Source: CAWHHZ01 sp963829355 (GTDB lineage Bacteria; Acidobacteriota; Thermoanaerobaculia; Gp7-AA8; JAHWKK01). Taken from it: a stretch of 64,000 nt of DNA. Below the pieces are notes generated by a model that saw only the letters and a program-made list of their open reading frames with translations, was not told where the DNA came from and searched no databases. A program made the translations under genes and the position numbers. Shown here in pieces: positions 45,491 to 55,891 of the stretch (position 1 is the stretch's first letter; every line of letters begins with the position of its first letter). The DNA lies in contig CAWHHZ010000009.1 in the NCBI GenBank assembly GCA_963829355.1, forward strand, positions 305,580 through 369,579, read 5' to 3'.

Positions 45491-46087
45491 TTATCGAGAC
45501 TCCGGGACAAGCTCTATCCGAACGGTCTGCACGCCTTCCCGGACCTCGACGTCCACGATCTCCGGCTTCAGATTCAGTCGATGGCCGCGGTCTGCCATGA
45601 CGAAGCTGATCTCTCCGCTGCGCTCAAGACGGACCTCGGCAGCCTCGTCGGGGTCGGCGAGCTGCGCGCTTCTCCGGGATGCTTCCTCCAGGTCACGCCT
45701 CGTGATGTGCGCTCGCGCGAGGTTCCTCTCATTCCGCTCGCCCCCGCTCAGCAGCGTGAGCGGCCGACCCTTGACCAACCGCCCGAACCAGCCAGCTCGA
45801 AAAGACATGGCAGCAAAGGCCCAGTGAAGTCCGATCAGCACGAACCCTGCGATCAGGGTGGGCGTCAGATCCGCGCCGCCATTGATCGCACGGCTCAGTG
45901 AGGAGCCGAGCACGACGCCCAGGATCACGTCAAACGCCGTGTTCTTTCCCAGGACACGCCTCTCTCCGATGCGAATCATGGCAATCGTCGCGACATACAC
46001 GAGCGACGCCCGGACCACCATCTGGGTTGCGTTGAGGTCCTGGTGATCGATTCCCAGCAGGTATTTCCAGAAGTTGAAATCTGCCAT
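45491..46087 (-). CDS. DUF421 (YetF/YcaP-like) membrane protein
   Basis: A 198-residue protein with three N-terminal membrane segments (VRASLVYVATIAMIRIG, FDVILGVVLGSSLSRAI, LIAGFVLIGLHWAFA) and a cytoplasmic DUF421 domain starting GWFGRLVKGRPLTLL, with ITRRDLEEASRR and SGEISFV. YetF/YcaP family proteins have no assigned activity; in Bacillus some act in spore germination. ATG 46087 has GGAGG upstream. It shares about 100 bases of regulatory region with the divergent TreT-like gene. Confidence 0.88.
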   Translation of the reverse strand: MADFNFWKYLLGIDHQDLNATQMVVRASLVYVATIAMIRIGERRVLGKNTAFDVILGVVLGSSLSRAINGGADLTPTLIAGFVLIGLHWAFAAMSFRAGWFGRLVKGRPLTLLSGGERNERNLARAHITRRDLEEASRRSAQLADPDEAAEVRLERSGEISFVMADRGHRLNLKPEIVDVEVREGVQTVRIELVPESR

Positions 46088-46183
46088 AAACGCCTCCGCC
46101 ACCCACTCCTTGCTCGGGTCATGCCGGAGGGCTGGCGCAGTAGATGCCTTATCCTTTGCACGACAAACTCAGAGGAGGTGCCA

Positions 46184-47656
46184 ATGGCGCATGAAGTCGA
46201 CATCAAGGAACAGCTCGGGCTCACCGACTATGAGGCGTATCCGCATCTCGCCACCGCCACCCTCGATCTGCGGACCGAGGCGGCAGAGCTGGTTCCTCAT
46301 CTCCGAGGAAGAAAAGTATGGATGATCAACTCCACGGCCCAGGGTGGAGGGGTCGCGGAAATGCTTCCGAAGGTGGTCTCACTTCTCCGTGAGATCGGGG
46401 TCGATATCCACTGGCTGGTGATCGATACGGATGATGATCGTTTCTTCACCCTCACAAAACGCATCCACAATCTGATCCACGGCGTTGGCGAGCCACTGGA
46501 GGGCTCGGAGTGGAGGGAAGTCTACGAGCGAGTCAGCCGGGAGAACGCATCTTCGATCGCGCCTCTGCTTTCGGCCGGGGATATTCTTCTGGTCCATGAC
46601 CCTCAGCCGCTGGGGACCGGCGCCATGCTGCTGGCCGAGCATGATCTTCTCGGTGTCTGGCGCTGCCATATCGGTCTCGATGAGCGCAACCGCGCCACCG
46701 AAAGCGCATGGCACTTTCTCAAACCGTGGCTCGCCCCTTTCAAAGCCAGCGTCTTCTCCGCTCCTGAATACATCCCCGATTTCCTCGTTCACCTCTCATC
46801 GATCATCCATCCGGCGATCGATCCGCTGAGTGACAAGAATCGCGATCTGACGCCGCACAAACTTCAGGGCATCCTCTGCAACTCGGCACTCGCGGTCGAG
46901 CATGAGCCGGTTTTGACTCCGCCCTACGAAAACCTTGCGAAGCGCCTCACACCAGAGGGAGAATGGCGGCCGGCAAATGAGAAGGAGGATATCGGGCTCC
47001 TCTATCGACCGACAGTGACCCAGATCTCGAGGTGGGACCGGCTGAAGGGATTCGTTCCCCTCCTGGAGGGATTCACGAAACTGAAGGATCGACTCATTGA
47101 CAGAGCGGATGATCCATTCCACCGGCGCCGGATCGAGATTGCACGACTCGTGCTGGCAGGACCAGACCCCGCGTCCGTTGCAGACGACCCCGAGGGACTC
47201 GACGTCGTGCGGGAGCTCGCGGACCGGTATATGCAGCTCTCCTCCAGCCTGCAAAAAGACGTGGCAGTGATCAGTCTTCCAATGGAGTCGAGACGCGAGA
47301 ATGCGCTGATGGTCAATGCGCTGCAGCTCTGCGCATCGGTCGTCTTCCAGAATTCACTGAGGGAAGGATTCGGACTCACCGTCACCGAAGCGATGTGGAA
47401 GAGACGAGTCGTAGTGGGTTCGCGAGCATGCGGAATCCGCCAGCAGATCCGCGAAGGCATCGATGGACGGCTCGTCAGTGATCCCACCGACTCCGATCAG
47501 ATCGCGACGATCCTCGACGAGGTCCTGGCGGATCCAGGGCACCGCGATTACCTCGCCGCCCATGCACAGCGACGGGTGCATGAGGAGTTTCTGATCTTCT
47601 CGCAGATCCGGAAGTGGCTGCGTGTCCTGGTCAGTGTCGTGCAACGGGGACGATGA
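46184..47656 (+). CDS. GT4 glycosyltransferase, trehalose synthase TreT-like
   Basis: A 490-residue GT-B enzyme. The N-terminal half has WMINSTAQGGGVAEMLPKVV and DILLVHDPQPLGTGAML, the middle VTQISRWDRLKGFVPLLEGF, and the nucleotide-sugar part SLREGFGLTVTEAMWKRRVV and GSRACGIRQQI. This pattern matches TreT, which makes trehalose from NDP-glucose and glucose in one step. Together with the glgE/treS-mak locus it gives a second trehalose link. ATG 46184 has AGAGGAGGTG upstream. Specificity for glucose is not proven by sequence. Confidence 0.82.
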   Translation: MAHEVDIKEQLGLTDYEAYPHLATATLDLRTEAAELVPHLRGRKVWMINSTAQGGGVAEMLPKVVSLLREIGVDIHWLVIDTDDDRFFTLTKRIHNLIHGVGEPLEGSEWREVYERVSRENASSIAPLLSAGDILLVHDPQPLGTGAMLLAEHDLLGVWRCHIGLDERNRATESAWHFLKPWLAPFKASVFSAPEYIPDFLVHLSSIIHPAIDPLSDKNRDLTPHKLQGILCNSALAVEHEPVLTPPYENLAKRLTPEGEWRPANEKEDIGLLYRPTVTQISRWDRLKGFVPLLEGFTKLKDRLIDRADDPFHRRRIEIARLVLAGPDPASVADDPEGLDVVRELADRYMQLSSSLQKDVAVISLPMESRRENALMVNALQLCASVVFQNSLREGFGLTVTEAMWKRRVVVGSRACGIRQQIREGIDGRLVSDPTDSDQIATILDEVLADPGHRDYLAAHAQRRVHEEFLIFSQIRKWLRVLVSVVQRGR

Positions 47657-47887
47657 GTGTTCTCCTCTCCGGACTTGAAACGAGATCCGGCCAGCGCCGG
47701 CCGACAGTCTACTGCCGACGGGTACTGATACAATCCGGTCGTTGAAACCGTCACTCCTCCGAAGGGATTCAATGCCTCAGCCGCGCCCGCGGCCAGGGTG
47801 CAGCGTCCTCACCGGAAATCCGCACTCATTCCGCCGATCCAGCTCCGCCATCAGTCCCCGCCTCACCCGAGCCTGGAGCGCAGAATC

Positions 47888-49524
47888 GTGAAAGAGAGGA
47901 TGCCAGCCTCCCGACGGCTCCTGCTACTGATTGCCCTCGTGCCATGCCTGATCCTGATCGGCGGGGTGATCTACATGGTGGGCATGAATCTCCTGGAAGG
48001 CGAACAGCGCACCTTCTGGGACAGCATCCAGTTTGCCGCGGAGACGCTCAGTACGACCGGGTACGGCGGCGACTCGAAATGGTCACACCCGCTGATGGTG
48101 ATCTTCATCATCCTCCTTCAGTTCATCGGCGTGTTTCTCATCTTCCTCATCTTTCCCATCTATTTGATTCCATATCTGGAGGAGAGGTTCGAGAGCCGCC
48201 TGCCCACCAGCGCACCTGATCGGCTCTCGGATCATGTCGTGATCTACAGGCACGGCCCAACGGTCGACTCCCTGCTCGAACAGCTCGAAAATCGCGGGCG
48301 GAAGGCCATCATCATCGAAACCGACGAAGAGATCGCAAGAAGAGTAGCGGAGCGCTCGCTGCCGCTCGTCTACTGCCCGTCGGAAGAAGATGTCGCTCGT
48401 GTTTCCAACCTGGCCAGTGCCCACTCTCTGATCGCGAACGGAACGGAAGAAGAAAACGCCGGGCTCATCCTGAGAGCACGTCACAGCGGATACGAGGGGC
48501 CGATCTACGCCATCGCAGAGGTGCCGAACCATCGCCGGCCTCTCGAGCTCGCCGGCGCCACCGCCGTCTATACTCCCCGGCACATCCTCGCCGCGGCGCT
48601 GGCTGCCAGAACCAGCCAGAGAATCAGTCCCAGGCTCTCCGGTCTTCAGCAACTGGGCGAACATGTCGAGCTGCGCGAGCTGCGAATCCATCGAGGTAGT
48701 GTTTTTGCCAACCGACGCCTCGGCGAGATCGCCTTTGGCAATGACGCGGGCGTGACGGTCATCGGCCAGTGGTTCGAAGGCCATCTCAGCGCCAATCTCA
48801 CCTCCGACACCGTCATCCTGCCCGGGTCGATCCTGATCGTGGTCGGATCCTCGGAGAACATCGATGCGATGGTCACGCAAGCCGAGGGCGCCGTTCCCAT
48901 TCGCCGATCCGGTCCGGCGATCATCGCCGGCTTCGGCGAGGTCGGATCGAAAGTACATCAGCTTCTCGTGGATGCCGGAGAACGTGTGGTGACCGTCGAC
49001 AAAGAAGGAAGGGAAGGAGTCGACGTTCACGGAAGTATTCTCGATCACCAGACGCTCCTGGACGCCGGGATCGATCGTGCTCAGTCGGTGATTCTCGCTC
49101 TCGATACGGATGACGCTACGCTCTTCGCGACGGTGATCATCCGGGACACGGCTCCGGAGATCCCGATCATTGCCCGGGTCAACCACTCTCGAAGTGTCGA
49201 GAACATCTACGGGCAGGTGCCGACTTTGCGCTTTCCATCAGTCAGGTCACCGGCCAGATGCTATCGGGAAGAATTCTCGGGGAGCACACCCACATCGTCG
49301 ACGAGCATCTGAAGGTGATGAAAGTGGAGCCTCGTAAAATTGTGGGACAGCACCCTTCGACGCTCGGGGTCCGGGAGCGTTCAGGAGTCTCGATCGTGGC
49401 CGTCGAACGCGGTGACGATGTCGTCATCAGATTCCCTGACGAGTTCCGGTTCCAGCCCGACGATCGCGTCTACATCTGCGGCAGCGACGAGTCCCTCAGG
49501 CGATTCCGACAGGAGTACGAATGA
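47888..49524 (+). CDS. Potassium channel with two RCK/TrkA domains, one apparent frameshift
   Basis: Two membrane helices flank a pore with the K+ selectivity filter in LSTTGYGGDSK. Then come two TrkA-N/RCK units (SDHVVIYRHGPTVDSLL; PAIIAGFGEVGSKVHQLL) and TrkA-C parts. The frame breaks at about 49210, where ATCTACGGGCAGG lacks one base: after VNHSRSVENIY the other frame gives RAGADFALSISQVTGQM and continues to the stop at 49524. Restoring it gives 545 residues. The start is uncertain; GTG 47888 is chosen because the upstream residues do not look like protein. It likely regulates K+ efflux or uptake in osmotic stress. Confidence 0.82.
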
Positions 49525-49590
49525 GACGGCAGAATCACGGATACTCCCCTCACCATCACCCCGGAATCAACTGATACAATCCGCTCCCCT

Positions 49591-50562
49591 ATGACTGAAA
49601 CTCGCCGGGAAAATCTCGAGATCATCGACCAGCACCCGCGGCTGGCGGACCTGCGATCGGAGGTTCTCGAAGGTCTCCAGCGCTCTCCCCGGATGATTCC
49701 CCCGAAATTCTTCTATGACGAGACGGGATCCGAGCTCTTCGATCAGATCACGCGTCTGGCCGAGTACTACCCGACTCGGACGGAAGTCTCGATTCTGCAG
49801 GCAAACGCGGAGAAGATCACGCGAGACTGGGACGCCGACGTGGCGCTGATCGAGCTCGGCAGCGGAAGCAGCTACAAGGTGAGAATCCTCTTCGACGCCT
49901 ATGGCGGACCGCTCACCTATATGCCGATCGACATCTCGAGAGACTACCTGCTGGCCGCCGCCGAAAGCGTGAATCGCGACTACCCGGACATCGACGTCGT
50001 CCCCGTCTGTTCGGACTACACCGTGCACCTCGAGATCCCGCACTGGGAGTCGTTCGCCCGGCGTGTCCTCTTCTTCCCGGGATCGACGATCGGCAACTTC
50101 GAGCCGGCTGACGCACGCCATTTCCTCGCCTATCTCGCGTCGAGGAACACACACGGCGATCGAATGCTGATCGGTGTCGATCTGGAAAAGGACGAGAAGA
50201 TCCTCAACGCCGCATACGACGATGCATCAGGCGTCACCGCAGAGTTCAATTTGAACGTTCTGCGCCGGATCAATCGTGAGCTCGCCGCCGATTTCGATCT
50301 CGAAGGATTCGAGCACCGCGCGTTTTACAACAAAGAGGAGCACCGGATCGAGATGCACCTCGTCAGCAATCGTGATCAGGTGGTGACGATCGGATCTCAC
50401 AAGTTCGACTTTGCAGAGGGCGAAACGATTCACACCGAGAATTCGTACAAGTATTCAGAGGCCGCTTTTGGCGAACTGGTGGAAGGGACGGGCTTCCGCA
50501 TTGCACGCACCTGGACAGATGAATCGAAACTCTTCAGCGTTCATGAGCTCGAAGTGGTCTGA
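49591..50562 (+). CDS. egtD: L-histidine N-alpha-methyltransferase (ergothioneine biosynthesis)
   Basis: Trimethylates histidine to hercynine, the first step to the thiol antioxidant ergothioneine. The 323-residue protein shows SPRMIPPKFFYDETGSELFD, ITRLAEYYPTRTE, the SAM motif ALIELGSGSSYKVRIL, VLFFPGSTIGNFEP and FNLNVLRRINRELAADFD. The partner gene egtB is not adjacent. The ATG lacks a Shine-Dalgarno sequence; TACAAT at 49575-49580 lies ten bases upstream, compatible with a nearly leaderless transcript. The HtrA gene start overlaps its 3' end. Confidence 0.93.
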   Translation: MTETRRENLEIIDQHPRLADLRSEVLEGLQRSPRMIPPKFFYDETGSELFDQITRLAEYYPTRTEVSILQANAEKITRDWDADVALIELGSGSSYKVRILFDAYGGPLTYMPIDISRDYLLAAAESVNRDYPDIDVVPVCSDYTVHLEIPHWESFARRVLFFPGSTIGNFEPADARHFLAYLASRNTHGDRMLIGVDLEKDEKILNAAYDDASGVTAEFNLNVLRRINRELAADFDLEGFEHRAFYNKEEHRIEMHLVSNRDQVVTIGSHKFDFAEGETIHTENSYKYSEAAFGELVEGTGFRIARTWTDESKLFSVHELEVV

Positions 50563-51934
50563 CGAGCCCTCTCTGCCACGCAAACGCGGGGGCCTCTTCA
50601 TCGCGCTTCTCGTTCTGGTCATGATCTTTGGCTGCCGGAACACTCCGGAACAGCCCCGCCGGACCGCTCCTCCCGTCGAGCAGATTCCTCCCTCCGTTTC
50701 AGCCGAGCGCCGGACCCCTGTCGTACGGGTGGTTCACGATATCCTGCCTTCGGTGGTCAACATTGAAACCGAGGCGACCATCCGTCAGCGCGAGATCGAT
50801 CCCTGGTTCGGAATGTTCCCGCGCGAGCGCGAGTACCGGACGCAGGCGGTCGGATCGGGATTCATCTGGGACAGTAGCGGGCTGATCGTCACCAATGCAC
50901 ACGTCATCGAGGGCGCTTCAACCATTACGGTAAATCTCAACGACGGCCGGAAGTTGCCGGCCTCCGTGATCGGTGTCGATCCCGAGAGTGATCTTGCCGT
51001 TCTCAGCGTCGACGCCAGCGGGCTTCCGGCCGCTCCCATCGGTACCTCCGGCGATCTCCTCATCGGAGAGCCTGTCATCGCGATCGGCAATCCCTTCGGG
51101 CTCAGCGGAAGTGTCACGACCGGAGTCGTCTCGGCGCTCGGCCGCTCGGTGCCGTCCCGTGACCAGAACCGTACCTACACTGATTTCATCCAGACCGATG
51201 CCTCGATCAACCCGGGCAACTCCGGAGGCCCGCTCGTCAGCATCGAGGGACGCGTGATCGGGATCAATGTCGCGATCTACGCCGAGGGGCAGGGAATCGG
51301 GTTCGCCATTCCGGTCGACCGGGCCACGAAGATCATCGAGGACCTGCGACAGTTCGGTGAGGTACATCCAGCGTGGCTCGGCGCGGCGACTGCGACGCTG
51401 ACACCCGAGGAGTCACGCCGCCGAGGTTTCGGAGTCGATGCCGGCGCGGTGGTCACCAGGATCTTTCCCGGCTCTCCGGCAGCCCAGGCCGGGCTCGAGC
51501 GCAACGACGTCATCATCAGTGCCGGAGGAGCATCGATCGACAGTCGTGAGGCGCTCAACACGATTCTGGCATCCTTCGAAGCTGGTCGGGAGCTCGGACT
51601 GACTATTCAGCGCGGACAGCGCGAAGTCTCGATGCAGGTCACGCTCGATCAGGCGCCGGTCAACCTGGGACTCGAGGTTCTCCGCCAGATCAGCGGGATC
51701 GAAGTGGTCGACACGAACCGGGGAATCGTGATCGAGTCGGTCGCGCGGGGATCACGAGCCGAGGCTATCGGCCTCGTACCCGGGGACCGGGTCACGCGGC
51801 TCAACGGTCAGGCCGTCCGCACGGTGGATGAGCTCAATCAGCTCATGCGCGGATCCACCGATCGTTCGTCGATCGTGCTCTCGGTCGCCAGAGGTCGCTT
51901 CGAGTACGCGTTGACCTTCCCGATGGGAAACTGA
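50543..51934 (+). CDS. HtrA/Deg-type serine protease, lipoprotein
   Basis: A 463-residue periplasmic quality-control protease. It has a lipoprotein signal (FIALLVLVMIFGCRN), the trypsin-like domain with His in IVTNAHVIEGAST, Asp in VDPESDLAVLSV and Ser in SINPGNSGGPLVS, and two PDZ domains (VVTRIFPGSPAAQAGLERND; GSRAEAIGLVPGDRVTRLNG). Lipid anchoring is less usual than a soluble DegP and would keep it at a membrane. ATG 50543 overlaps the egtD end by 20 bases; no strong ribosome site is seen, so translational coupling is likely. Confidence 0.93.
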   Translation: MSSKWSDEPSLPRKRGGLFIALLVLVMIFGCRNTPEQPRRTAPPVEQIPPSVSAERRTPVVRVVHDILPSVVNIETEATIRQREIDPWFGMFPREREYRTQAVGSGFIWDSSGLIVTNAHVIEGASTITVNLNDGRKLPASVIGVDPESDLAVLSVDASGLPAAPIGTSGDLLIGEPVIAIGNPFGLSGSVTTGVVSALGRSVPSRDQNRTYTDFIQTDASINPGNSGGPLVSIEGRVIGINVAIYAEGQGIGFAIPVDRATKIIEDLRQFGEVHPAWLGAATATLTPEESRRRGFGVDAGAVVTRIFPGSPAAQAGLERNDVIISAGGASIDSREALNTILASFEAGRELGLTIQRGQREVSMQVTLDQAPVNLGLEVLRQISGIEVVDTNRGIVIESVARGSRAEAIGLVPGDRVTRLNGQAVRTVDELNQLMRGSTDRSSIVLSVARGRFEYALTFPMGN

Positions 51935-52011
51935 TTGGCCAGAGCCGGTGTGAATGCTCGACGCCGTCGCCAGTTTCGTGATTGAGTACTCAAAAATCCA
52001 GAGGAGCTCAG

Positions 52012-52446
52012 ATGCACAAACGTCGTCAGATGTCACGACTCGCCGTCGTGTTCGCCTCGCTCGCACTCGTCGCTTCATGTACTCATGGCCTAGCCGAGCT
52101 GAGCCCGTCGTTCCAGGAGCTCGAACAACGGATCGAAGGCCGCGAAAATGAGCCGGCCGAGGAAGTGTTCGACAACATTCAGATCATGAAAGGGATGCCG
52201 GCAGAGCGCGTCCTGACCATCATGACCAACGGCTTTGCTCCTGCGCTCGGCGTCAGTTGTGACTATTGCCATGTGCCCGGGAACTGGGCATCGGACGACA
52301 AGGAACAGAAGCGAATCGCCCGCGACATGTGGCGCATGACGGGCGACATCAACAAACAGGTCAAAACGATCGCCGGTGACGGAGCGAGAGTGAACTGTAC
52401 GACCTGCCACCGCGGCAAGACCGAACCGGCGCTGGAGATTCATTGA
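52012..52446 (+). CDS. Reaction-centre-type cytochrome c lipoprotein
   Basis: A 144-residue protein with a lipobox (VFASLALVASC) and two haem-binding sites, CDYCH and CTTCH. The sequence FDNIQIMKGMPAERVLTIMT and APALGVSCDYCHVPGNWASD matches the photosynthetic reaction-centre cytochrome c subunit family, which in Acidobacteriota is usually unrelated to photosynthesis and serves in electron transfer. ATG 52012 has GAGGAG upstream. It is the last of three plus-strand envelope genes. Confidence 0.88.
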   Translation: MHKRRQMSRLAVVFASLALVASCTHGLAELSPSFQELEQRIEGRENEPAEEVFDNIQIMKGMPAERVLTIMTNGFAPALGVSCDYCHVPGNWASDDKEQKRIARDMWRMTGDINKQVKTIAGDGARVNCTTCHRGKTEPALEIH

Positions 52447-52505
52447 TCCCGCACGCACTCCATCACACCCAGGAACGTGACGCCACGAATGTGCCGGCGT
52501 GGCTG

Positions 52506-55061
52506 CTACCGTGATTTGAACATGATCTCGCGGCCGGTCAGGTACAGAATCGCTGTGAGAATCACGAAAGGAATCATCGCGAGCAGGTCGGCGGACGGTC
52601 CGCTGTAGAACGGATTACCCGCCGAGATACGGGCGACCGCGTCGTTGAAGCGGGCCAGCCACCCCTGGAAACCTCCGGCCTGACCGTCGGCGAGCCCGGC
52701 AAAGAAGGCGATCAGGATTCCCGCGATCGCTCCCCCCGCGATGTATCCCGAGGCGAGAAGAACGCCCGGGCTCTTGTCTCCCTCGGCGATCAGCTGATCC
52801 TCCGTCATGTTCTTCCCCTGATACTTCCGTCGCAGATAGCGGTCGACGCCCCAACGGACCCAGCCACCGACGAGAATCGGTGTCGACGCGGAGATCGGCA
52901 GGTACACACCCACGGCGAAGGCGAGTGACGGCAGACCCGACATCTCGAGAACGACCGCGATCATTACCCCGAGCAGGACCAGCGTCCACGGCAGCTCCCG
53001 GCTGAGGATACCCTTGATGATGTACGACATCAGCGTCGCTTTCGGCGCATCGAACTTGTTGACCGTCGACCCATCAGGCCGCGTCCGGAAGACGCCGTTG
53101 ATCCCGGGATCGACCAGATAGACCGGTACGCCGGCGTCGTCGACGAGAAACCGCCGCGCATTCTCCTTGTCCGTCTGGTGCCAGACCAGGAGCTCGCGGC
53201 TGTCCATTGACGACTGCGGCCCGCGAATCCGCTCCCGCTTCGAGAGCTGGGCGACCGGCGCGCGCAGATCGGCGGGGAATGCTTCCCGGACGCGCCAGAC
53301 CTGCGTACCCGTCGCATCGACGACATACTCTCCGGCCGGTATGCCCGCGATCTCGCCATCCCTGACGGAGAGCCGATGAAGCTCCGCGTCGGTTGGGGGA
53401 CGGATGCTCTCGGTCAGCAGCGGCGCATCGGAGACCGATTCCATCTGGAATCCGGCAACCTCGATACGCTCGTAGTTGAGCCGCGGCACATAGACGGTCG
53501 CGCCGCGGTTCAGGCTCAGGAGAATTGGTCCGAGGATGAGCGCCGACGCGAGTGCACCGATCAGGATCGCGATCTGCTGGGCCTGGGGAGTGGCTCCGAC
53601 GAGATAGCCGGTCTTCAGATCCTGCGATGTCGTTCCCCCGTTCGATGCCGCGATGCAGACGATCGCACCGACCGAGAGAGCCGTGACGTAGTAGTTCGGC
53701 CCGGTCCAGTTCAGGATGAGAAAGATCAGACACGTCAGGAGGAGCGTGGCCACCGTCATGCCGGAGATCGGGTTGGATGACGAGCCGATCTCTCCGGTCA
53801 GTCGCGATGAGACGGTGACGAAGAGAAATCCGAAGACGACGATGAGGATCGCGCCGAGGATGTTCATGTGCAACGGACGTGCGGAGACGATCGCCAGGAT
53901 GATGCCGATGATTCCGAGCAGGACGAGCTTCATCGACATGTCGCGATCGGTACGTGCGATGACTTCGGGATTGTCCGAGCGTGACTTCCTGATGTCGCGC
54001 AGGCCGCCCATCAGGCCGTGCCAGATCATCGGGAGCGATCGGAACACGCTGATGATGCCTCCCGCTGCAACGGCGCCCGCGCCGATGTAGAGCACGTACG
54101 CATTCCGGATGTCATCCGGACCCATCTGGGCGATCGGAATGGTGCCGGGAGCGAGCGGTGAGCTCATTCCGCCCCCGAAGAATTTGATCGCCGGGATCAG
54201 CACGAGGTACGCGAGCACGCCACCCGCACACATGACCGAGGCGATGACCGGACCGATGATGTATCCCACCCCGAGCAGCGCGGGCGAGGCCTCGACCGCC
54301 ACCGACCCGGCGGCGAAAGGGGGCCCGAACACCTTCTCCGGGACATCCTTCCATCCTCGGAGAAGACCGAGCGCGGTCTGATACAGGAAGCCGATCCCGA
54401 ATCCGGCGAAGATCGTGCCTCCGCGCGTCTCGTCCCCGGCACCGGCCGCTTTCGCCGCGGCTGCCTCAGCCCGGGCAGCATGCGATGCGGCGGCGCGCGA
54501 TTCATCGGACGCGCCGGCCTTGAGAACTTCGGCGCAGGCAGTCCCTTCCGGGTACTTCAGGATGCCGTGCTGGGCGACGATCAGCGCGCGGCGCAGCGGA
54601 ATCATCATCAGAATTCCGAGCAGTCCACCGAGAACGGACACCAGCATGACGCGAGTGATCTCGAGCTCGAATCCGAGAATCATGATGGCGGGCATCGTGA
54701 CTCCGACACCGAACGCGATCGATTCGCCGGCGGACCCGGCCGTCTGGACGATGTTGTTCTCGAGAATCGTCGCGTCGCGTCCGCCCATGCTCTTGAGGAT
54801 CTTGAAAAGGGTGATCGAGATGACGGCCACCGGAATCGAGGCACTCACCGTCAGACCGACCTTCAGCACCAGGTAGAGGGAGGACGCGCCAAAGATCATG
54901 CCGAGAACCGTGCCGACGATCAGGGGCAGAATCGTCAGCTCGCGGATCTCTGCTTCGGGTGGGATGTACGAATGGAACTGCGCCGGAGCGCCGGGATCGG
55001 TCAGGTACTGCGCGGTAGATCGGGGTGGTTCGACGGGAGCCGTCGGATCGATCGTCGTCAT
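52506..55061 (-). CDS. OPT-family oligopeptide transporter
   Basis: An inner-membrane transporter of 851 residues with about 16 hydrophobic segments. The beginning YIPPEAEIRELTILPLIVGT and LKVGLTVSASIPVAVISITL are typical of bacterial OPT proteins, as is SNPISGMTVATLLLTCLIFL and NGGTTSQDLKTGYLVGATPQ. A hydrophilic insert (about residues 545-690) separates the last group of helices. Such proteins import small peptides or metal chelates. GTG 55082 would add seven residues; ATG 55061 is used. Substrate is unknown. Confidence 0.9.
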   Translation of the reverse strand: MTTIDPTAPVEPPRSTAQYLTDPGAPAQFHSYIPPEAEIRELTILPLIVGTVLGMIFGASSLYLVLKVGLTVSASIPVAVISITLFKILKSMGGRDATILENNIVQTAGSAGESIAFGVGVTMPAIMILGFELEITRVMLVSVLGGLLGILMMIPLRRALIVAQHGILKYPEGTACAEVLKAGASDESRAAASHAARAEAAAAKAAGAGDETRGGTIFAGFGIGFLYQTALGLLRGWKDVPEKVFGPPFAAGSVAVEASPALLGVGYIIGPVIASVMCAGGVLAYLVLIPAIKFFGGGMSSPLAPGTIPIAQMGPDDIRNAYVLYIGAGAVAAGGIISVFRSLPMIWHGLMGGLRDIRKSRSDNPEVIARTDRDMSMKLVLLGIIGIILAIVSARPLHMNILGAILIVVFGFLFVTVSSRLTGEIGSSSNPISGMTVATLLLTCLIFLILNWTGPNYYVTALSVGAIVCIAASNGGTTSQDLKTGYLVGATPQAQQIAILIGALASALILGPILLSLNRGATVYVPRLNYERIEVAGFQMESVSDAPLLTESIRPPTDAELHRLSVRDGEIAGIPAGEYVVDATGTQVWRVREAFPADLRAPVAQLSKRERIRGPQSSMDSRELLVWHQTDKENARRFLVDDAGVPVYLVDPGINGVFRTRPDGSTVNKFDAPKATLMSYIIKGILSRELPWTLVLLGVMIAVVLEMSGLPSLAFAVGVYLPISASTPILVGGWVRWGVDRYLRRKYQGKNMTEDQLIAEGDKSPGVLLASGYIAGGAIAGILIAFFAGLADGQAGGFQGWLARFNDAVARISAGNPFYSGPSADLLAMIPFVILTAILYLTGREIMFKSR

Positions 55062-55178
55062 GTCGCTGGAGTTTGCGCCCACGCGGAATGAAAGTCCAGA
55101 GAAGAGATTGGGGCAGCTTCAGTGGCTGCAGCAAGTCGCCATTCGCGTTGCCTTCCCCACTGCCATGCGGCAGACTCA

Positions 55179-55867
55179 TCAACTCATGACGAACCTGCAC
55201 AGTTCGCTCGAGTGCTCCTGGAGAAATGCCTGCTTGTCTGCCAGCACCTCAGCCGATTCTGGCGGCCGCTCGTCCATGAATGAGAAATGATCCGCGCCTT
55301 CGGTGATGCGCACATCCACAGTCTGCCAGTCACTCATGGCCTCAGCCAGCCATTCGGTCTGGGTGGGAGGCGTGATCCGGTCTTCGGAACCCACCCAGGC
55401 AAGGACCGGAACACGCACCTCGGACAGCGCGCCCGGAGCCTGGAAGAATCCAGTTGCTGGCGCGAGAAGGCCCAGACGAGTGATCCGCTCATCTGGTGTG
55501 ATTTCTACAGGCCGACCGGGACCGAGCCAGATCTGTCCGCCGCCCAGGGCAATCAGCGCAGTGGCACCAATCGAATGTCCAACGCCCACCACCGTCGCGC
55601 CAGGTCGGGCGAAGGCGTCAAGAGCCAAAGACAGCCGTCTGGCCCGCAGAATCAGAGCATCTGCAGTGGGTCCGGGCGAGACGAGCCGTTCGAAATGTGG
55701 CGCCACGACCGTACAGCGAACTCGGCCAATGCATTCAGTAGCGTAAGGTGCCGCTCCGGATTGCCACCCGCTCCCACCGCGAAAACCACCACAGTGGAGG
55801 TTCCGGTGCTTTCACGGACAGAAACATCAAACGGGCCTGATTGGTCCTGCAGTGTCAGTGTTCGCAA
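55179..55867 (-). CDS. Alpha/beta hydrolase, one apparent frameshift
   Basis: From TTG 55867 (AAGGGAGAGA just upstream) the frame gives LTLQDQSGPFDVSVRESTGT, VVVFAVGAGGNPERHLTLLN and ALAEF. It then needs one extra base near 55712 to continue as CTVVAPHFERLVSPGPTADA, VVGVGHSIGATALIALGGG (nucleophile elbow GHSIG), VLAWVGSEDRITPP and EGADHFSFMDERPP with the catalytic His. With the base restored it is 229 residues. The motif set is complete, so the gene is probably intact in the cell. The upstream region is a decayed amidohydrolase. Confidence 0.75.
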
Positions 55868-55891
55868 AAAATCTCTCCCTTGAGTCAGTGC

